A stretch of DNA of 64,000 nt from Caldithrix sp. (GTDB lineage Bacteria > Zhuqueibacterota > Zhuqueibacteria > Thermofontimicrobiales > Sulfurfontimicrobiaceae). The notes under the pieces were generated by a model. That model saw nothing but the letters and a program-made list of their open reading frames with translations. It was not told the origin of the DNA and ran no database searches. Below, piece after piece: positions 17,954 to 27,203 of the stretch. Location of the stretch: contig DYKB01000004.1 in the NCBI GenBank assembly GCA_020722815.1, forward strand, positions 56,333 through 120,332, in the 5' to 3' direction. The stretch's first letter is position 1, and each line of letters opens with the position of its first letter. Position numbers and translations under genes: made by a program.

Positions 17954-18994
17954 TTATAATTTATGGGCTGTCATCACCCGGTTGCGACCGCCTTCTTTGG
18001 CCTGATAAACCGCTTTATCGGCGGCTTTGAATAGCAATTCGGGCGTATTTAATATGGATGAACTCCCGGCAACCCCAAGACTGATAGTCACCTGGACATT
18101 GAATTGAATGGGGCTTAATTCGGCCACACTTCGCCGGATCTTTTCCGCTACTTTCTGAGCATCGGCAATGGTGGTTTCCGGCAAAATGACCACGAGTTCT
18201 TCACCCCCGTAGCGACAGGCAAAATCAGTCGCGCGAATTCGGGAGCGAATAATGCCCGAAACCCCCTCCAGTACCTCGTCCCCTTTCTGGTGACCATAGG
18301 TATCGTTAAATTTTTTAAAATGGTCAATATCAATCATAATCAATGAGACCTGACTTTTCTGGCGTTGGGCAGTTTTAATTTCCCGTTCAATATTTAAATC
18401 ATAAAAACGACGATTGAACAGGCCGGTAAGCTGGTCATAATAGGCTAACATGGATAAATTTTTTCGACTTTCAACAACAAGGGCATGATAATCTTTAAGT
18501 TTATTTAATAAATTTGTATTATTGACTGATCGCATAATGGTGTTAAATTTCTGCTCCAGCAGGACCGTTTCACGAGGTAACTCGGGTTCATCCGCCACTT
18601 TGGGAGATTGAGAGGCCACATCGTGTGCTTCAAACTGTATTTTTTGGCCGACTATTTCGATGACATCGCCTGGTTTAAGCTGCTTTTTGGTGACCGCCTG
18701 ACCATTGACTGTGCTTCCGTTACGACTGTTTAAATCCAGAAAAACAAAGGTCTGGAAAGTTGAACTCCATTTTACATTACCATGCTGACGGGAGATATGT
18801 TGACTATCGAGTTGAATATCACACTTCTCATCCCGACCGATGGAATAATTTTTACGTTTATCCAGCTTGATAAGTTGATTTTCGATTCGTAGGAAGTAAT
18901 TTTGTAATTTATTTTTTGCTTCGCCTCTGGCAACTTTCTTCTTTACCGGTCCGGTTCCGACTAAAATCGTGGGTTGCGCTGCTTTCTCTGCCAT
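17954..18994 (-). CDS. FHA-GGDEF diguanylate cyclase
   Basis: This 346-aa cytoplasmic signalling protein combines an N-terminal FHA domain (about residues 45-122), a linker predicted helical (140-180) and a GGDEF domain (about 183-346). The FHA part has the phosphothreonine-binding residues SIGRDEKCDI, ISRQHG and NSRNGSTVNG. The cyclase signature is GGEEL (263-267), an active variant of GGDEF. An RATD product-inhibition site (254-257) sits exactly five residues upstream. It should make cyclic di-GMP in response to a phosphoprotein partner. No kinase is adjacent. Confidence 0.92.
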   Translation of the reverse strand: MAEKAAQPTILVGTGPVKKKVARGEAKNKLQNYFLRIENQLIKLDKRKNYSIGRDEKCDIQLDSQHISRQHGNVKWSSTFQTFVFLDLNSRNGSTVNGQAVTKKQLKPGDVIEIVGQKIQFEAHDVASQSPKVADEPELPRETVLLEQKFNTIMRSVNNTNLLNKLKDYHALVVESRKNLSMLAYYDQLTGLFNRRFYDLNIEREIKTAQRQKSQVSLIMIDIDHFKKFNDTYGHQKGDEVLEGVSGIIRSRIRATDFACRYGGEELVVILPETTIADAQKVAEKIRRSVAELSPIQFNVQVTISLGVAGSSSILNTPELLFKAADKAVYQAKEGGRNRVMTAHKL

Positions 18995-19433
18995 TCATAC
19001 CTCCAATCCTGATGCCCTGATTCCTGAATTTATTCAAAAACTGTCAATAAAAAAAATAAAATGCTAAATTTGTTCAATCGATTTGATTATTTATAGAACA
19101 GCCAAAAATAATTTGATTTTCAATTTAAACAATATTATACTTTTAAATAAGGAAAAAAGTTCGCTTATGTTTTCTGAAATTATTCAGGAAAAGTATGACA
19201 ATATGAACATTTGCCAACCTTGAAAAGAGGACTTTTGGGAAACAATTTAATTTTTCAATAAAGAGCTTTTAGAGGGCAGAAGGGCGATGAATCGATATTT
19301 TTCAGGAAGTCAGAATCTCATTCGATTCACGCATGATGACCGTCTTTATCGATCTATCGGGAACTTAATTATAAAAAATCACTATATTTCAGCCAAGCGC
19401 CAGAAGCCGCTAGCCAAGCGCCTGATCCCTATT
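18995..19433. other. Gene-free stretch with a 21-bp-period duplication
   Basis: This stretch holds no convincing gene. AGCCAAGCGCC occurs twice (19391 and 19412), about 21 bp apart. A 69-codon plus-strand frame starting at 19287 overlaps the OB-fold lipoprotein gene on the other strand and is not supported. Confidence 0.4.
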
Positions 19434-19781
19434 TTATTTCTCTTCATCTTTTTTTTCTATAATTATCATACCAAAATTCTGATTGGCGATATTTAATCCG
19501 ATTTTCACCGTGCCTTTAATATGAATCGTTTCACCTTTGGCAGGAACCCGGCCGGCCGGTTTAACCCAAATTTCACCGGTTCCGTCATCGATTTTGCAAA
19601 TTCCCTGATCGAGAAAGGGAAGTGCAAAAATTTGAACCACTTTGCCACTGACTGCGACTTGTTTATTACTATACTGATCGGGATTTTCCCGGATCGAATT
19701 AATATGCATTCGCCCCATGCCAGCGCAAGCGATCATAAGGGCGATTGAAATGAGGATGAAACTAATTTGATATTTACGCAT
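19434..19781 (-). CDS. Small OB-fold lipoprotein
   Basis: A signal peptide ending LMIAC (Cys19) anchors this 115-aa protein. The mature part resembles a nucleic-acid-binding-type OB fold (tRNA_anti-like): VAVSGKVVQIFALPFLDQG, CKIDDGTGEIWVKP and GETIHIKGTV are consecutive strands of such a barrel. As a periplasmic lipoprotein it is unlikely to bind nucleic acid; related envelope OB-fold proteins bind other ligands. Its function is unknown. It is the last gene of a likely run with the membrane protein and ribokinase. Confidence 0.75.
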   Translation of the reverse strand: MRKYQISFILISIALMIACAGMGRMHINSIRENPDQYSNKQVAVSGKVVQIFALPFLDQGICKIDDGTGEIWVKPAGRVPAKGETIHIKGTVKIGLNIANQNFGMIIIEKKDEEK

Positions 19782-19800
19782 TTGATTTCTCCTGGAATAA

Positions 19801-20358
19801 TTAAGAATTTGTTGCTTTTTCGGTGCGAGATTTTTTCAATTTTAACCGTTTATTTATGGAAAAGGTTTCTTTTGGCGTAAAAACAGGTTCATCAGCCTTT
19901 AGATGGCTCAAATAGCCAGCGACCGTAGCGAGATAAAACTCAATTCCCAGATCACGCCAGCGTGCTGTAATCAAAAGCGGAATGATCAGCAATGGCAAAG
20001 GAAGCAAAAAAGCAGCGGCTTTTGTATGAAGAAAACCGCGATGTTTGGAAATAATTCCCAGTAACGCAAAAAAGCCAATTCCAGCCGCCCAGCCATAATA
20101 GTGATAGATAATAAGCAATGCCATAAAAATGATGATGATCGAATAGATGATTTTTTGGGATTTACTTTTAATATCAATGTCAGGGAACAGCGCTCCCAGG
20201 TAAGTCAAACCAAAACAGAGCGGTATGTGCCAGCTACTGCTCTTTAGCCAGTCCAGCCAATTTCCTTCTACTCGCCAGAAATTGAAAAGAGTGACCACCG
20301 GGAGAATCCAGAAAAAAGTTATTAAGCCGGCTCGCGAATGTCCTGCAAAATCACTCAT
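19801..20358 (-). CDS. Predicted membrane-bound metal-dependent hydrolase (YdjM-like, DUF457)
   Basis: This 185-aa protein has about four membrane segments and the family motifs GALFPDID (about residues 54-61) and KHRGFLHT (about 104-111), plus a C-terminal GYLSHLKAD with further metal-ligand candidates. Family members are annotated as hydrolases but no reaction is proven. Its start overlaps the ribokinase stop by 4 bp, so it is translationally coupled to it. Confidence 0.8.
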   Translation of the reverse strand: MSDFAGHSRAGLITFFWILPVVTLFNFWRVEGNWLDWLKSSSWHIPLCFGLTYLGALFPDIDIKSKSQKIIYSIIIIFMALLIIYHYYGWAAGIGFFALLGIISKHRGFLHTKAAAFLLPLPLLIIPLLITARWRDLGIEFYLATVAGYLSHLKADEPVFTPKETFSINKRLKLKKSRTEKATNS

Positions 20359-21281
20359 TTAGAATGCCTTTGTAAAAAGAGTTCAACTTCATTTCGGTAG
20401 GGAAGTGATGGCTGAGCGCCCATTTTGCTGGCCGCCAACGCGGCAACAGCATTGGCAAAACGTACGGCTTCGATAATGGATTGATTTAGGGCCAAGGCGA
20501 CTGCCATTGCACCATTAAAAGCATCGCCAGCAGCCGTGGTATCCACTGGTTCAATTGAAAAGGCAGGAATCATCTGCGTTTCACCATGATGAACCACCAA
20601 TGCTCCCTGGGAGCCCATCGTCAAGACAATCGATTGAACGCCCATGCTCTGTATTTTTTGCGCCGCTAAAATCGCCGATTCGGTATCTGTGATTGAAATT
20701 CCGGTCAGGAGTTCAGCTTCGGTGCGATTTGGTGTTAAAATTGAAATATTGGCCAATAACCCGGACGGAAGACTGGTTGCCGGTGCAGGATTCAGGATAA
20801 CTGTCCTGTTATGCGCTTTGCCAAGTCGTACCGCAGATTCGACAACTGATAAGGGAATTTCCAACTGCAAGAGGATAATTGGTGAGTCGATAATTCGCTC
20901 ACGCATTTTTTCCACATGCGCCGGAAGCAATTGCATATTCGCACCAGGCGCAACAGAAATGATATTTTCGCCAGATTCATCCACCATAATTAACGCCACA
21001 CCCGAGGGATGGTCTGGATCGCGTGTAATCCCGGTGATGTCAATTTGATCGCGTTTAAAATTTTCCACCGCCTGATCCCCGAAGATATCCTTTCCAAGGC
21101 GGGTGATAAAAAGGACATCACCCCCTAAACGAGCCGCCGCTACCGCTTGATTTGCACCTTTTCCACCGGCCGCAAGCATGAACTTCCCTCCCAGTACCGT
21201 TTCGCCCGGCTGCGGGATTCGACTTGACTTGACCACCATATCTGTATTGGAACTGCCAATAACAACAATTTTTGGACGCAT
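20355..21281 (-). CDS. rbsK: Ribokinase
   Basis: This 308-aa PfkB-family kinase phosphorylates ribose to ribose-5-phosphate in the cytoplasm. It contains the N-terminal PfkB signature GGKGANQAVAAARLGG (about residues 38-53) and the C-terminal TTAAGDAFNGAMAVAL, whose Asp is the catalytic base. Length and motifs fit ribokinase better than fructokinase or adenosine kinase. No ribose transporter is present, but the neighbouring hydrolase-like gene overlaps its stop codon. Confidence 0.88.
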   Translation of the reverse strand: MRPKIVVIGSSNTDMVVKSSRIPQPGETVLGGKFMLAAGGKGANQAVAAARLGGDVLFITRLGKDIFGDQAVENFKRDQIDITGITRDPDHPSGVALIMVDESGENIISVAPGANMQLLPAHVEKMRERIIDSPIILLQLEIPLSVVESAVRLGKAHNRTVILNPAPATSLPSGLLANISILTPNRTEAELLTGISITDTESAILAAQKIQSMGVQSIVLTMGSQGALVVHHGETQMIPAFSIEPVDTTAAGDAFNGAMAVALALNQSIIEAVRFANAVAALAASKMGAQPSLPYRNEVELFLQRHSK

Positions 21282-21521
21282 GGGTTGCCTGTTTTTAATT
21301 TTTAGTGTTGGGTTACTATTTCCGTGTAGTACTTAAAATTCGAAATTTTTATTTTTCTTTTTATCTGTATGATACGTAATGCGTGATGCGTAACAAGTGA
21401 TTATGAATGCATACGACCAGATTTACAGAAACTATTTAGGTATCACGCACCCCGGATAATTCCACTAATTAATCATTATTCTTTAAATTTCGTCAAAATA
21501 TCGTTTGGTAATAATTTCCAC

Positions 21522-23393
21522 TTAATTTTGCGAAATCTCCACCCCTCTTAAATGCTGCCGAAGCTTCTGCTGCAGTTTATCCACTTCTTTTTCCAACAGC
21601 AAAGCCTGTTGAACGAATCGGGCAGGGGATTCAATTTTTTCAGCTAATTGGGATAAAAATGGATTTTCTATTGCTAATAAATTATTCAAAATTTTCATCT
21701 TAAGTCGGTGATTCGCTCTTTTTAACAATGCCACCAAAACTAAATATTCAATATAACACAAAACAAGAAAGAGGGCCAGTATATTGATATAGAATGAAAT
21801 TTCCACTGGTTGTTTCAGAAGTTGCCAATTATCCGGAAAAAAAGGAAATTGATTGGCCACCGAGAGGGAAACAATTACGAAAGTATAAATTAAAATGAGC
21901 GCCGGCCAAAAATTCCACAAAAAACGCCCCAACCAGGACTGAAGTTTTTGAACAAAATTTTTCCGTTTTGATTTTTGATTTAAGCCAAATTCTTCATCAA
22001 ACGCCAACTCCATTGTTTGCGTAAGTTGCTGTGAAAATTCCCGACGACCCTGCTGTTTCTGGCTGGTAGAAGGGAGTATAAACGGATCCAGTTGGACTTG
22101 CTCCAGTTCCAGATTGATATTGATGCGTTCTGTATCAATTTGTCGATTTTGGAGTTCAATCCCGGATTTCAGATCTTTATTTTTCAATTTTCGGCGATCC
22201 CGCCAGGCTTCGAAACTTCGCACCAATGAGCCGATCAGCATGGAACCAGTAGCAACCAGTGCGCCTGGAGTCCCCATCAAGCGCGAACCCAGCCAAACTC
22301 CTGGTAACGACCAGTAATGAAATATTCGCCGAATAGCCAGAAATGCCCCAAAAGGTCCGCCAATTCCACGCCCGACGCGGAAAAGCAACTCCCGCTGAAT
22401 TGCCCCTTGCATCGCCTCGACTTTTAGTTGAATTTCTTCCTGAAACTGCTGTTGGATGGGATTCGTGATATATTGTTGAATGGTATTCTGCATTCGAATT
22501 AAATCGGGCTCAAGCGACTGATAAACCGTACGAATATCCCCTGTCATAAGTCGAATTTGTTCGGCAATTCGCCAGGTTCGTAAAACACGATTGGCGGGTA
22601 ATTCACTAAGTGCCTGATTTATTTCGGGGAAAAGATAGTGATTGGGCTTATAGGTACTGCCAAGCACCGTTATTTTTTTTGAAAAACCCGCACGGGCTAC
22701 CTGATCCCGAAGCTGTTGCATTCGGGCAGTGGCTTCAGACCCTTCTGCACCACTGACTTCATTATATATAAAGATAAATCCATGCCCCTGACGAAATTGT
22801 TGCAGCCATTGAAAAGTGCGTCGGGTTAAATTATGCGCCTGGCTCGAAACGAAAATGATCACATCCGCGGCATTCAGCACGTTTTCCACAATTTGCTGAT
22901 TTTCCTGAAATCCAGCCAGTTGGGACTCCGCATCAAAATCAGGTAAATCAATTAAAATTAATTTCCTTCCGCCAATTTGTGTTCCATATCGAACCCACTG
23001 CAGCCACTCAGGTTTGATTAACCCCAGGAGTTCCGATACCTCAATTTCAGCGACACCTGGGGGATAGACCACCCAGGCGCGTCGTGTTTCGTGGCGTTGC
23101 GATTCTGTAAGGACAGGTTGACCTAAAATCATATTGGCCAGGTGTGTTTTCCCGGCTTTAACTCCACCCATAATCGCCACGATTAGGGTCGGCTCTTCAA
23201 TTACAGACAGATTGGTAGCCTCTTTCTGGAGTTTTATCAATCGACCACTCCAGAGTTTCGCCAATTGTCGTTGCGGTTCCCACCCGATGTCCTGATTTAT
23301 TAACTGTTCAGCTCGTTTTAAAAAAGCACCAATTTCCACCAGTACGGCGGTGGAAATTTCAGGTGTTGAAGTTTTTATTTCGTTTTCTATCAT
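21522..23393 (-). CDS. Dynamin-like GTPase B (membrane-associated)
   Basis: This 623-aa protein has a P-loop GGVKAGKT (residues 76-83), a switch/Walker-B segment DLPD (149-152) and YNEVSG (210-215) at the position of the guanine-specificity loop, where NKxD would be canonical. After a helical stretch come hydrophobic segments near residues 335-395 and two strong membrane helices near 495-520 and 535-560. The C-terminal tail looks coiled. GTPase head, helical stalk and membrane segments match bacterial dynamin-like proteins, which remodel or tether membranes. It lies 131 bp downstream of a second protein of the same architecture. Confidence 0.75.
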   Translation of the reverse strand: MIENEIKTSTPEISTAVLVEIGAFLKRAEQLINQDIGWEPQRQLAKLWSGRLIKLQKEATNLSVIEEPTLIVAIMGGVKAGKTHLANMILGQPVLTESQRHETRRAWVVYPPGVAEIEVSELLGLIKPEWLQWVRYGTQIGGRKLILIDLPDFDAESQLAGFQENQQIVENVLNAADVIIFVSSQAHNLTRRTFQWLQQFRQGHGFIFIYNEVSGAEGSEATARMQQLRDQVARAGFSKKITVLGSTYKPNHYLFPEINQALSELPANRVLRTWRIAEQIRLMTGDIRTVYQSLEPDLIRMQNTIQQYITNPIQQQFQEEIQLKVEAMQGAIQRELLFRVGRGIGGPFGAFLAIRRIFHYWSLPGVWLGSRLMGTPGALVATGSMLIGSLVRSFEAWRDRRKLKNKDLKSGIELQNRQIDTERININLELEQVQLDPFILPSTSQKQQGRREFSQQLTQTMELAFDEEFGLNQKSKRKNFVQKLQSWLGRFLWNFWPALILIYTFVIVSLSVANQFPFFPDNWQLLKQPVEISFYINILALFLVLCYIEYLVLVALLKRANHRLKMKILNNLLAIENPFLSQLAEKIESPARFVQQALLLEKEVDKLQQKLRQHLRGVEISQN

Positions 23394-23524
23394 TGTAAAT
23401 AATAAAGTTAGTGTTCACATTCACAATAAGTAATTGATGACAGCGATTACCGGAAAGAATCGTTGAATAATCTTTAATCCAGCACAATCCAATAAGCTCC
23501 AGTCCATCCATCCCAAAAACCAAT

Positions 23525-25375
23525 TTATATTTCTTTCTCCAAAATTAATTTTATTCGTGAATCAATATCAGAAAATATTATTTCAAGCGCATGAAGATTC
23601 GTGTCAATATCACGCCACTTTCCAAAGGTCTGCACCAGTGATTCCAGATTTTGCTCTGACTTGAGTAAATTATTTTTCAATCGATTGGCTTCCATGCGAA
23701 TCCAGCGTTCTCTTGCACCCACAAAATGTGAATCCAGAAAAAGAAAATGTTGATTAATAAAAGTAAAAATAGGCTGTGCAACTCCCACGATAATGGTATC
23801 AGCACTCCCCGGCAGAAAAAATGTTGCCGGCAGGGCCAGCCAGGAGATAAAATCCAGCGTCAGTTGCGAATATTCCAGGAAAGTTCGTTTCTGGCGATTG
23901 CTTTCATCAGCACTTCGCCACCAGGCTTCCAGATCGCGTCGAAATTCCACTTGCCACTGCGCACCGAAAAAGGGCATCATCACACTCTGGAGCACCAATT
24001 TTTTACAAATATCCACAAATAGGGTGGGATTCACCATGTGATTTGCCTGCCAGGTCACCAGTTCGCCAGTCGTTTTCGGCGCTTCTTTCCCCCAGATTTT
24101 TACCCAGGCCGTATTAGCTAATATTTGCAGTTTATTCCGTAATTTTTCTTCGGTCTGTTGTGCCTGTTCCTGCAGCCGTTCCCGATCACTTTGTGAAATG
24201 ACCCATTTCCGAATAGCGGTGTAAAGATAACCTGGCCAATTAATTGGATTAATACGACGCATCACTTTCCGAAAAAAGGTCAGTTGCGTTTCTTCGTACC
24301 ACGCAATCAATTCATGCAGAATAAGATTTCGGGGAAAAATTAATGCGGCAACTTTTTGCCCCCATTCATCCAGGGCAGATTCGATATGACGCCAGAAATG
24401 TAACCAGGAAGTCGTTTCGTTTTTCAGGCCGATGATTTCCCGATTTAATAAATGATGAAATTGTTCATAGCTATTATACCAGATTTCGGCTTTTAATGCG
24501 GCGCGCTTTTCTGAATTATCCAAATTAATGAAAGAACCGTTAAATAATGGCTGTAATTGTATGTTTTTGAGCTGATCACGTTTATTTTGTGGAACGACGG
24601 GCATGTAAAAAGCATATTGAAAATATGGAATATTGTTATTTAAAAGGGGGGCCATTTCACGGCAAAATTCGTCCAGCACAATCCGGGCAGATTTTTCGTC
24701 ATCCATTTTCGTCAGCACCGGAACGACCATCCGCCCCATTTGTAAAGCCTCGCTGGCAAACTTTTTAATATCAGCAGCATAAGCATTGGCACCACCAAGC
24801 ATCACCAGAAAAATAATATCACTGGCTTTAGACAGTCGGAAAGCTAATTCGCGGTTAATCTCCTGCATACTATTTAAATCCGGCGAATCAATAAAAATCA
24901 TCCCTTCGGGTGCCGATTCATCAATCATCCACCAGAGTCGATTGGCAGGAACATCTGTTCGGGTGGCACTTTCTGCCGAATCGGTCATGAGAACATCAAA
25001 TTCCGGGAACAGCTCACTTATCTGCAGTGTTGATGGCACCAAACCGTGACGCGAATATGCCAATGGCCGATGCGTCAAATGTTCGACTCCTGTTTTCGCA
25101 GCCTTTAAATTTTTGCATAAGCTTTGAAAAACAGTGGATTTTCCCGCCTTGACGCCTCCAATGGCCGCCACAACGACAGTATGGCTCATGACAACACTAA
25201 TTTTGTTGCGATAGAGTTCAATGCTCGAAAAAACCGGCCGATTTGTAACCCCTGCAATCGCATTTTCCAGTCGAAAAAATATCGGTTCAAGTCGCTGAAT
25301 TGACTGTATCATTTCAGTCCAGATAATTGAAGGACGAATCTTTGATTCCTGATTATTGAAGAGTCGTTTTATCAT
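23525..25375 (-). CDS. Dynamin-like GTPase A (membrane-associated)
   Basis: This 616-aa partner has P-loop GGVKAGKS (residues 73-80), DSPD (163-166) and TKMD (222-225, the NKxD equivalent). Its middle is helical and aromatic-rich, with a hydrophobic segment around residues 530-565 (FISWLALPATFFLPG). It shares the P-loop wording and overall size with the downstream gene but is otherwise diverged, so the two are not recent duplicates. Bacterial dynamin-like proteins often occur as adjacent pairs that assemble together. The pair is probably co-transcribed; no other gene is close. Confidence 0.75.
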   Translation of the reverse strand: MIKRLFNNQESKIRPSIIWTEMIQSIQRLEPIFFRLENAIAGVTNRPVFSSIELYRNKISVVMSHTVVVAAIGGVKAGKSTVFQSLCKNLKAAKTGVEHLTHRPLAYSRHGLVPSTLQISELFPEFDVLMTDSAESATRTDVPANRLWWMIDESAPEGMIFIDSPDLNSMQEINRELAFRLSKASDIIFLVMLGGANAYAADIKKFASEALQMGRMVVPVLTKMDDEKSARIVLDEFCREMAPLLNNNIPYFQYAFYMPVVPQNKRDQLKNIQLQPLFNGSFINLDNSEKRAALKAEIWYNSYEQFHHLLNREIIGLKNETTSWLHFWRHIESALDEWGQKVAALIFPRNLILHELIAWYEETQLTFFRKVMRRINPINWPGYLYTAIRKWVISQSDRERLQEQAQQTEEKLRNKLQILANTAWVKIWGKEAPKTTGELVTWQANHMVNPTLFVDICKKLVLQSVMMPFFGAQWQVEFRRDLEAWWRSADESNRQKRTFLEYSQLTLDFISWLALPATFFLPGSADTIIVGVAQPIFTFINQHFLFLDSHFVGARERWIRMEANRLKNNLLKSEQNLESLVQTFGKWRDIDTNLHALEIIFSDIDSRIKLILEKEI

Positions 25376-25982
25376 GCTTTTTCATTTTTATAGAATATTT
25401 TAATTTTTCCACCGTCAAATATTTAGATAAAGTCGTTATTGACTACCTTATTTCTATTGCCGTAGCACTTTCAGATTAAAAATGCTGAAAATTTAAAAAC
25501 TGAATTATTCATAATTAAGGAATATATAAAAAGTTAGGATTTTTGTCAATGGAATTTTCTGAATAATAAGCCATTAATGAATATATCATAGGGGAGAGTA
25601 AATTGTAAAAAATTTGTAAAAGCGTTTGACTATTTCAGAAAAACATTGTATATTTTTGATTGGGTTTAACAGAAAACGTTAGAGAAAATTCCATAACATT
25701 CATGGAGCCATTCTTTGAAGCACAATTCAATCATGCCAAGTGACGCGAAGGATATTATAACATTTTGAAAAATATAGATTTTTCGCGTCGCCTTGCTCAG
25801 TCAGGAATGACCAAAAGAATCTTTTTAAGTAAACGCATCAATGAAATAAAATTATAACCCAAAAAAACATTTTAATTGAACTCATTTACCCTGTTGAGTC
25901 GTATAAGTGGATAATTCTTTAGCCGCATGAGATTATCCTGAATTCTTATATCGAAATTCAACCGCCAATAAAGGAATTTTAA
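25376..25982. other. AT-rich divergent intergenic region
   Basis: This 607-bp stretch separates the dynamin-like pair (minus strand) from the lipoprotein-MlaC-RND operon (plus strand). Apart from the promoter at 25626-25654 I see no gene, repeat or RNA structure I can name. Confidence 0.5.
25626..25654 (+). promoter_or_regulatory. Predicted promoter for the lipoprotein-MlaC-RND operon
   Basis: TTGACT and TATATT are separated by exactly 17 nt. The first start codon lies about 320 nt further on, so the leader would be long unless another promoter lies nearer. Confidence 0.5.
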
Positions 25983-26609
25983 ATGAAAATAAAATTAATT
26001 ATCAATTTAATAATGTTGGTCATGATAATAAATTGTGCCGGACCGCAGTTTTTAACCTATCAAAAATTTGAAACGCATCGCTTAAAAAGGCTTGCTATTC
26101 AGGAGCCAACCAACTTTTCTGCTCCAGAAAGTGTTTCACAAGATTATTTACAAAAAATGCTGGCTTATATGATTTTCAACGAAAAAGGTTTTTACGTCCA
26201 GCCGCTGGATTCAACAAATAAATTATTAAACCAGTTTAATCCAGCCGAACATTCACCTCAGGAACTCCAGCAACTATTAAAAGTCGATGGACTTATTCAA
26301 TTTGATTTTTTTGATTTTATCCGGAAGGATGATCAGAAAGATGGCTTTTTCTACTCATTATCCCTGATCGATCTCCATCAGGGGAAAATTATCTGGCGTG
26401 CTTTTCGGGAATATCGCGGCAAAGCCAATTTGAAAAAATTACAGTCTTTGAAACAATATATGCAAAATAAAGTAAAAGAGAAGTCATATATGCCCTATTT
26501 TGTCGAACTTTATCAGACCTTAAAAGATGCATTAAATTCGCTGGAGAATCCGGTGTTTACAGCAGATGAATTGACTGAACGATTGATGAATACAACGGAG
26601 CCTTTTTAA
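25983..26609 (+). CDS. Hypothetical lipoprotein of a lipid-transport-like operon
   Basis: The 208-aa product has an N-terminal hydrophobic stretch ending MIINC (Cys18), probably a lipoprotein signal, though Asn just before the Cys is atypical. The mature part has alternating strands and helices and reads like GNA1162/DUF799-type outer-membrane lipoproteins (VDGLIQFDFFDF, SLSLIDLHQGKIIWRA), which is a weak resemblance. It is the first of three tightly spaced genes, 12 bp ahead of the MlaC-like gene, so it is probably an envelope partner of the transporter. Confidence 0.7.
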   Translation: MKIKLIINLIMLVMIINCAGPQFLTYQKFETHRLKRLAIQEPTNFSAPESVSQDYLQKMLAYMIFNEKGFYVQPLDSTNKLLNQFNPAEHSPQELQQLLKVDGLIQFDFFDFIRKDDQKDGFFYSLSLIDLHQGKIIWRAFREYRGKANLKKLQSLKQYMQNKVKEKSYMPYFVELYQTLKDALNSLENPVFTADELTERLMNTTEPF

Positions 26610-26621
26610 TTGGAGCTAAAG

Positions 26622-27203
26622 ATGAAAAAAATGCCTGTATTATTTTTCTTGTTGATCCTATTTATTTCATATAGTTATGCAGCAACGCCAGAACAAATTG
26701 TCAAAAAACTCGTAAATGCTATTAAATTAAAAAAGTATGGACAAAATCTGACGGCGGAAGATCAGGAACATAACCTGAAAATGACACGAATTGCCGCAAC
26801 CTGTTTTGATCTGGAAAAAATGGCTAAAACAGCGCTGGCCGATCATTGGAAAGATATTCAGCCGGATATCCAACAACAACTTATTCAAAAGATTAATGAT
26901 CTGGTTATTAAATTGGCTTATCCTGCCACCAATCCAGATGTACAAAAAATTCAGATTGTTTATAAGGGACAGCGTATAAATGGTGATCAGGCAATCGTAA
27001 ATTCGCTGCTCATCGTAAAAGACAAAGAATTACATATCGATTATAAACTCTATCAATCGGGCACGACCTGGTTGATTTACGATATTCTCAGCGAAAAACG
27101 GAGCCTGATTGATGATTATAAAAAACAATTTAACACAGTTATCGAAACATATTCAGTAGATAAGCTACTGGAAATTTTAGATAAAAAGCTGGAAGGAAAA
27201 TAA
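26622..27203 (+). CDS. MlaC/Ttg2D-like periplasmic lipid-binding protein (HpnM-like)
   Basis: This 193-aa protein has a signal peptide (about residues 1-20, ending SYA) and then the fold features of MlaC-type toluene-tolerance proteins: ATPEQIVKKLVNAI, the helical DLEKMAKTALADHWKDI, VKLAYPATNPDVQKIQIVYKG and KLYQSGTTWLIYDILSEKRSLIDDYKK (quoted in parts). MlaC proteins carry phospholipid across the periplasm; HpnM does so in hopanoid pathways. GGAG before the ATG at 26622 fixes the start; a TTG at 26610 is upstream of that site. Its stop overlaps the RND gene by one base. Confidence 0.85.
   Translation: MKKMPVLFFLLILFISYSYAATPEQIVKKLVNAIKLKKYGQNLTAEDQEHNLKMTRIAATCFDLEKMAKTALADHWKDIQPDIQQQLIQKINDLVIKLAYPATNPDVQKIQIVYKGQRINGDQAIVNSLLIVKDKELHIDYKLYQSGTTWLIYDILSEKRSLIDDYKKQFNTVIETYSVDKLLEILDKKLEGK

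Noticed and set aside
21522-25375. Calling the two GTPases an antiphage defence system
   Set aside because: Some dynamin-like pairs are linked to defence, but no defence genes, integrase or mobile-island marks are adjacent, so the claim has no support here.
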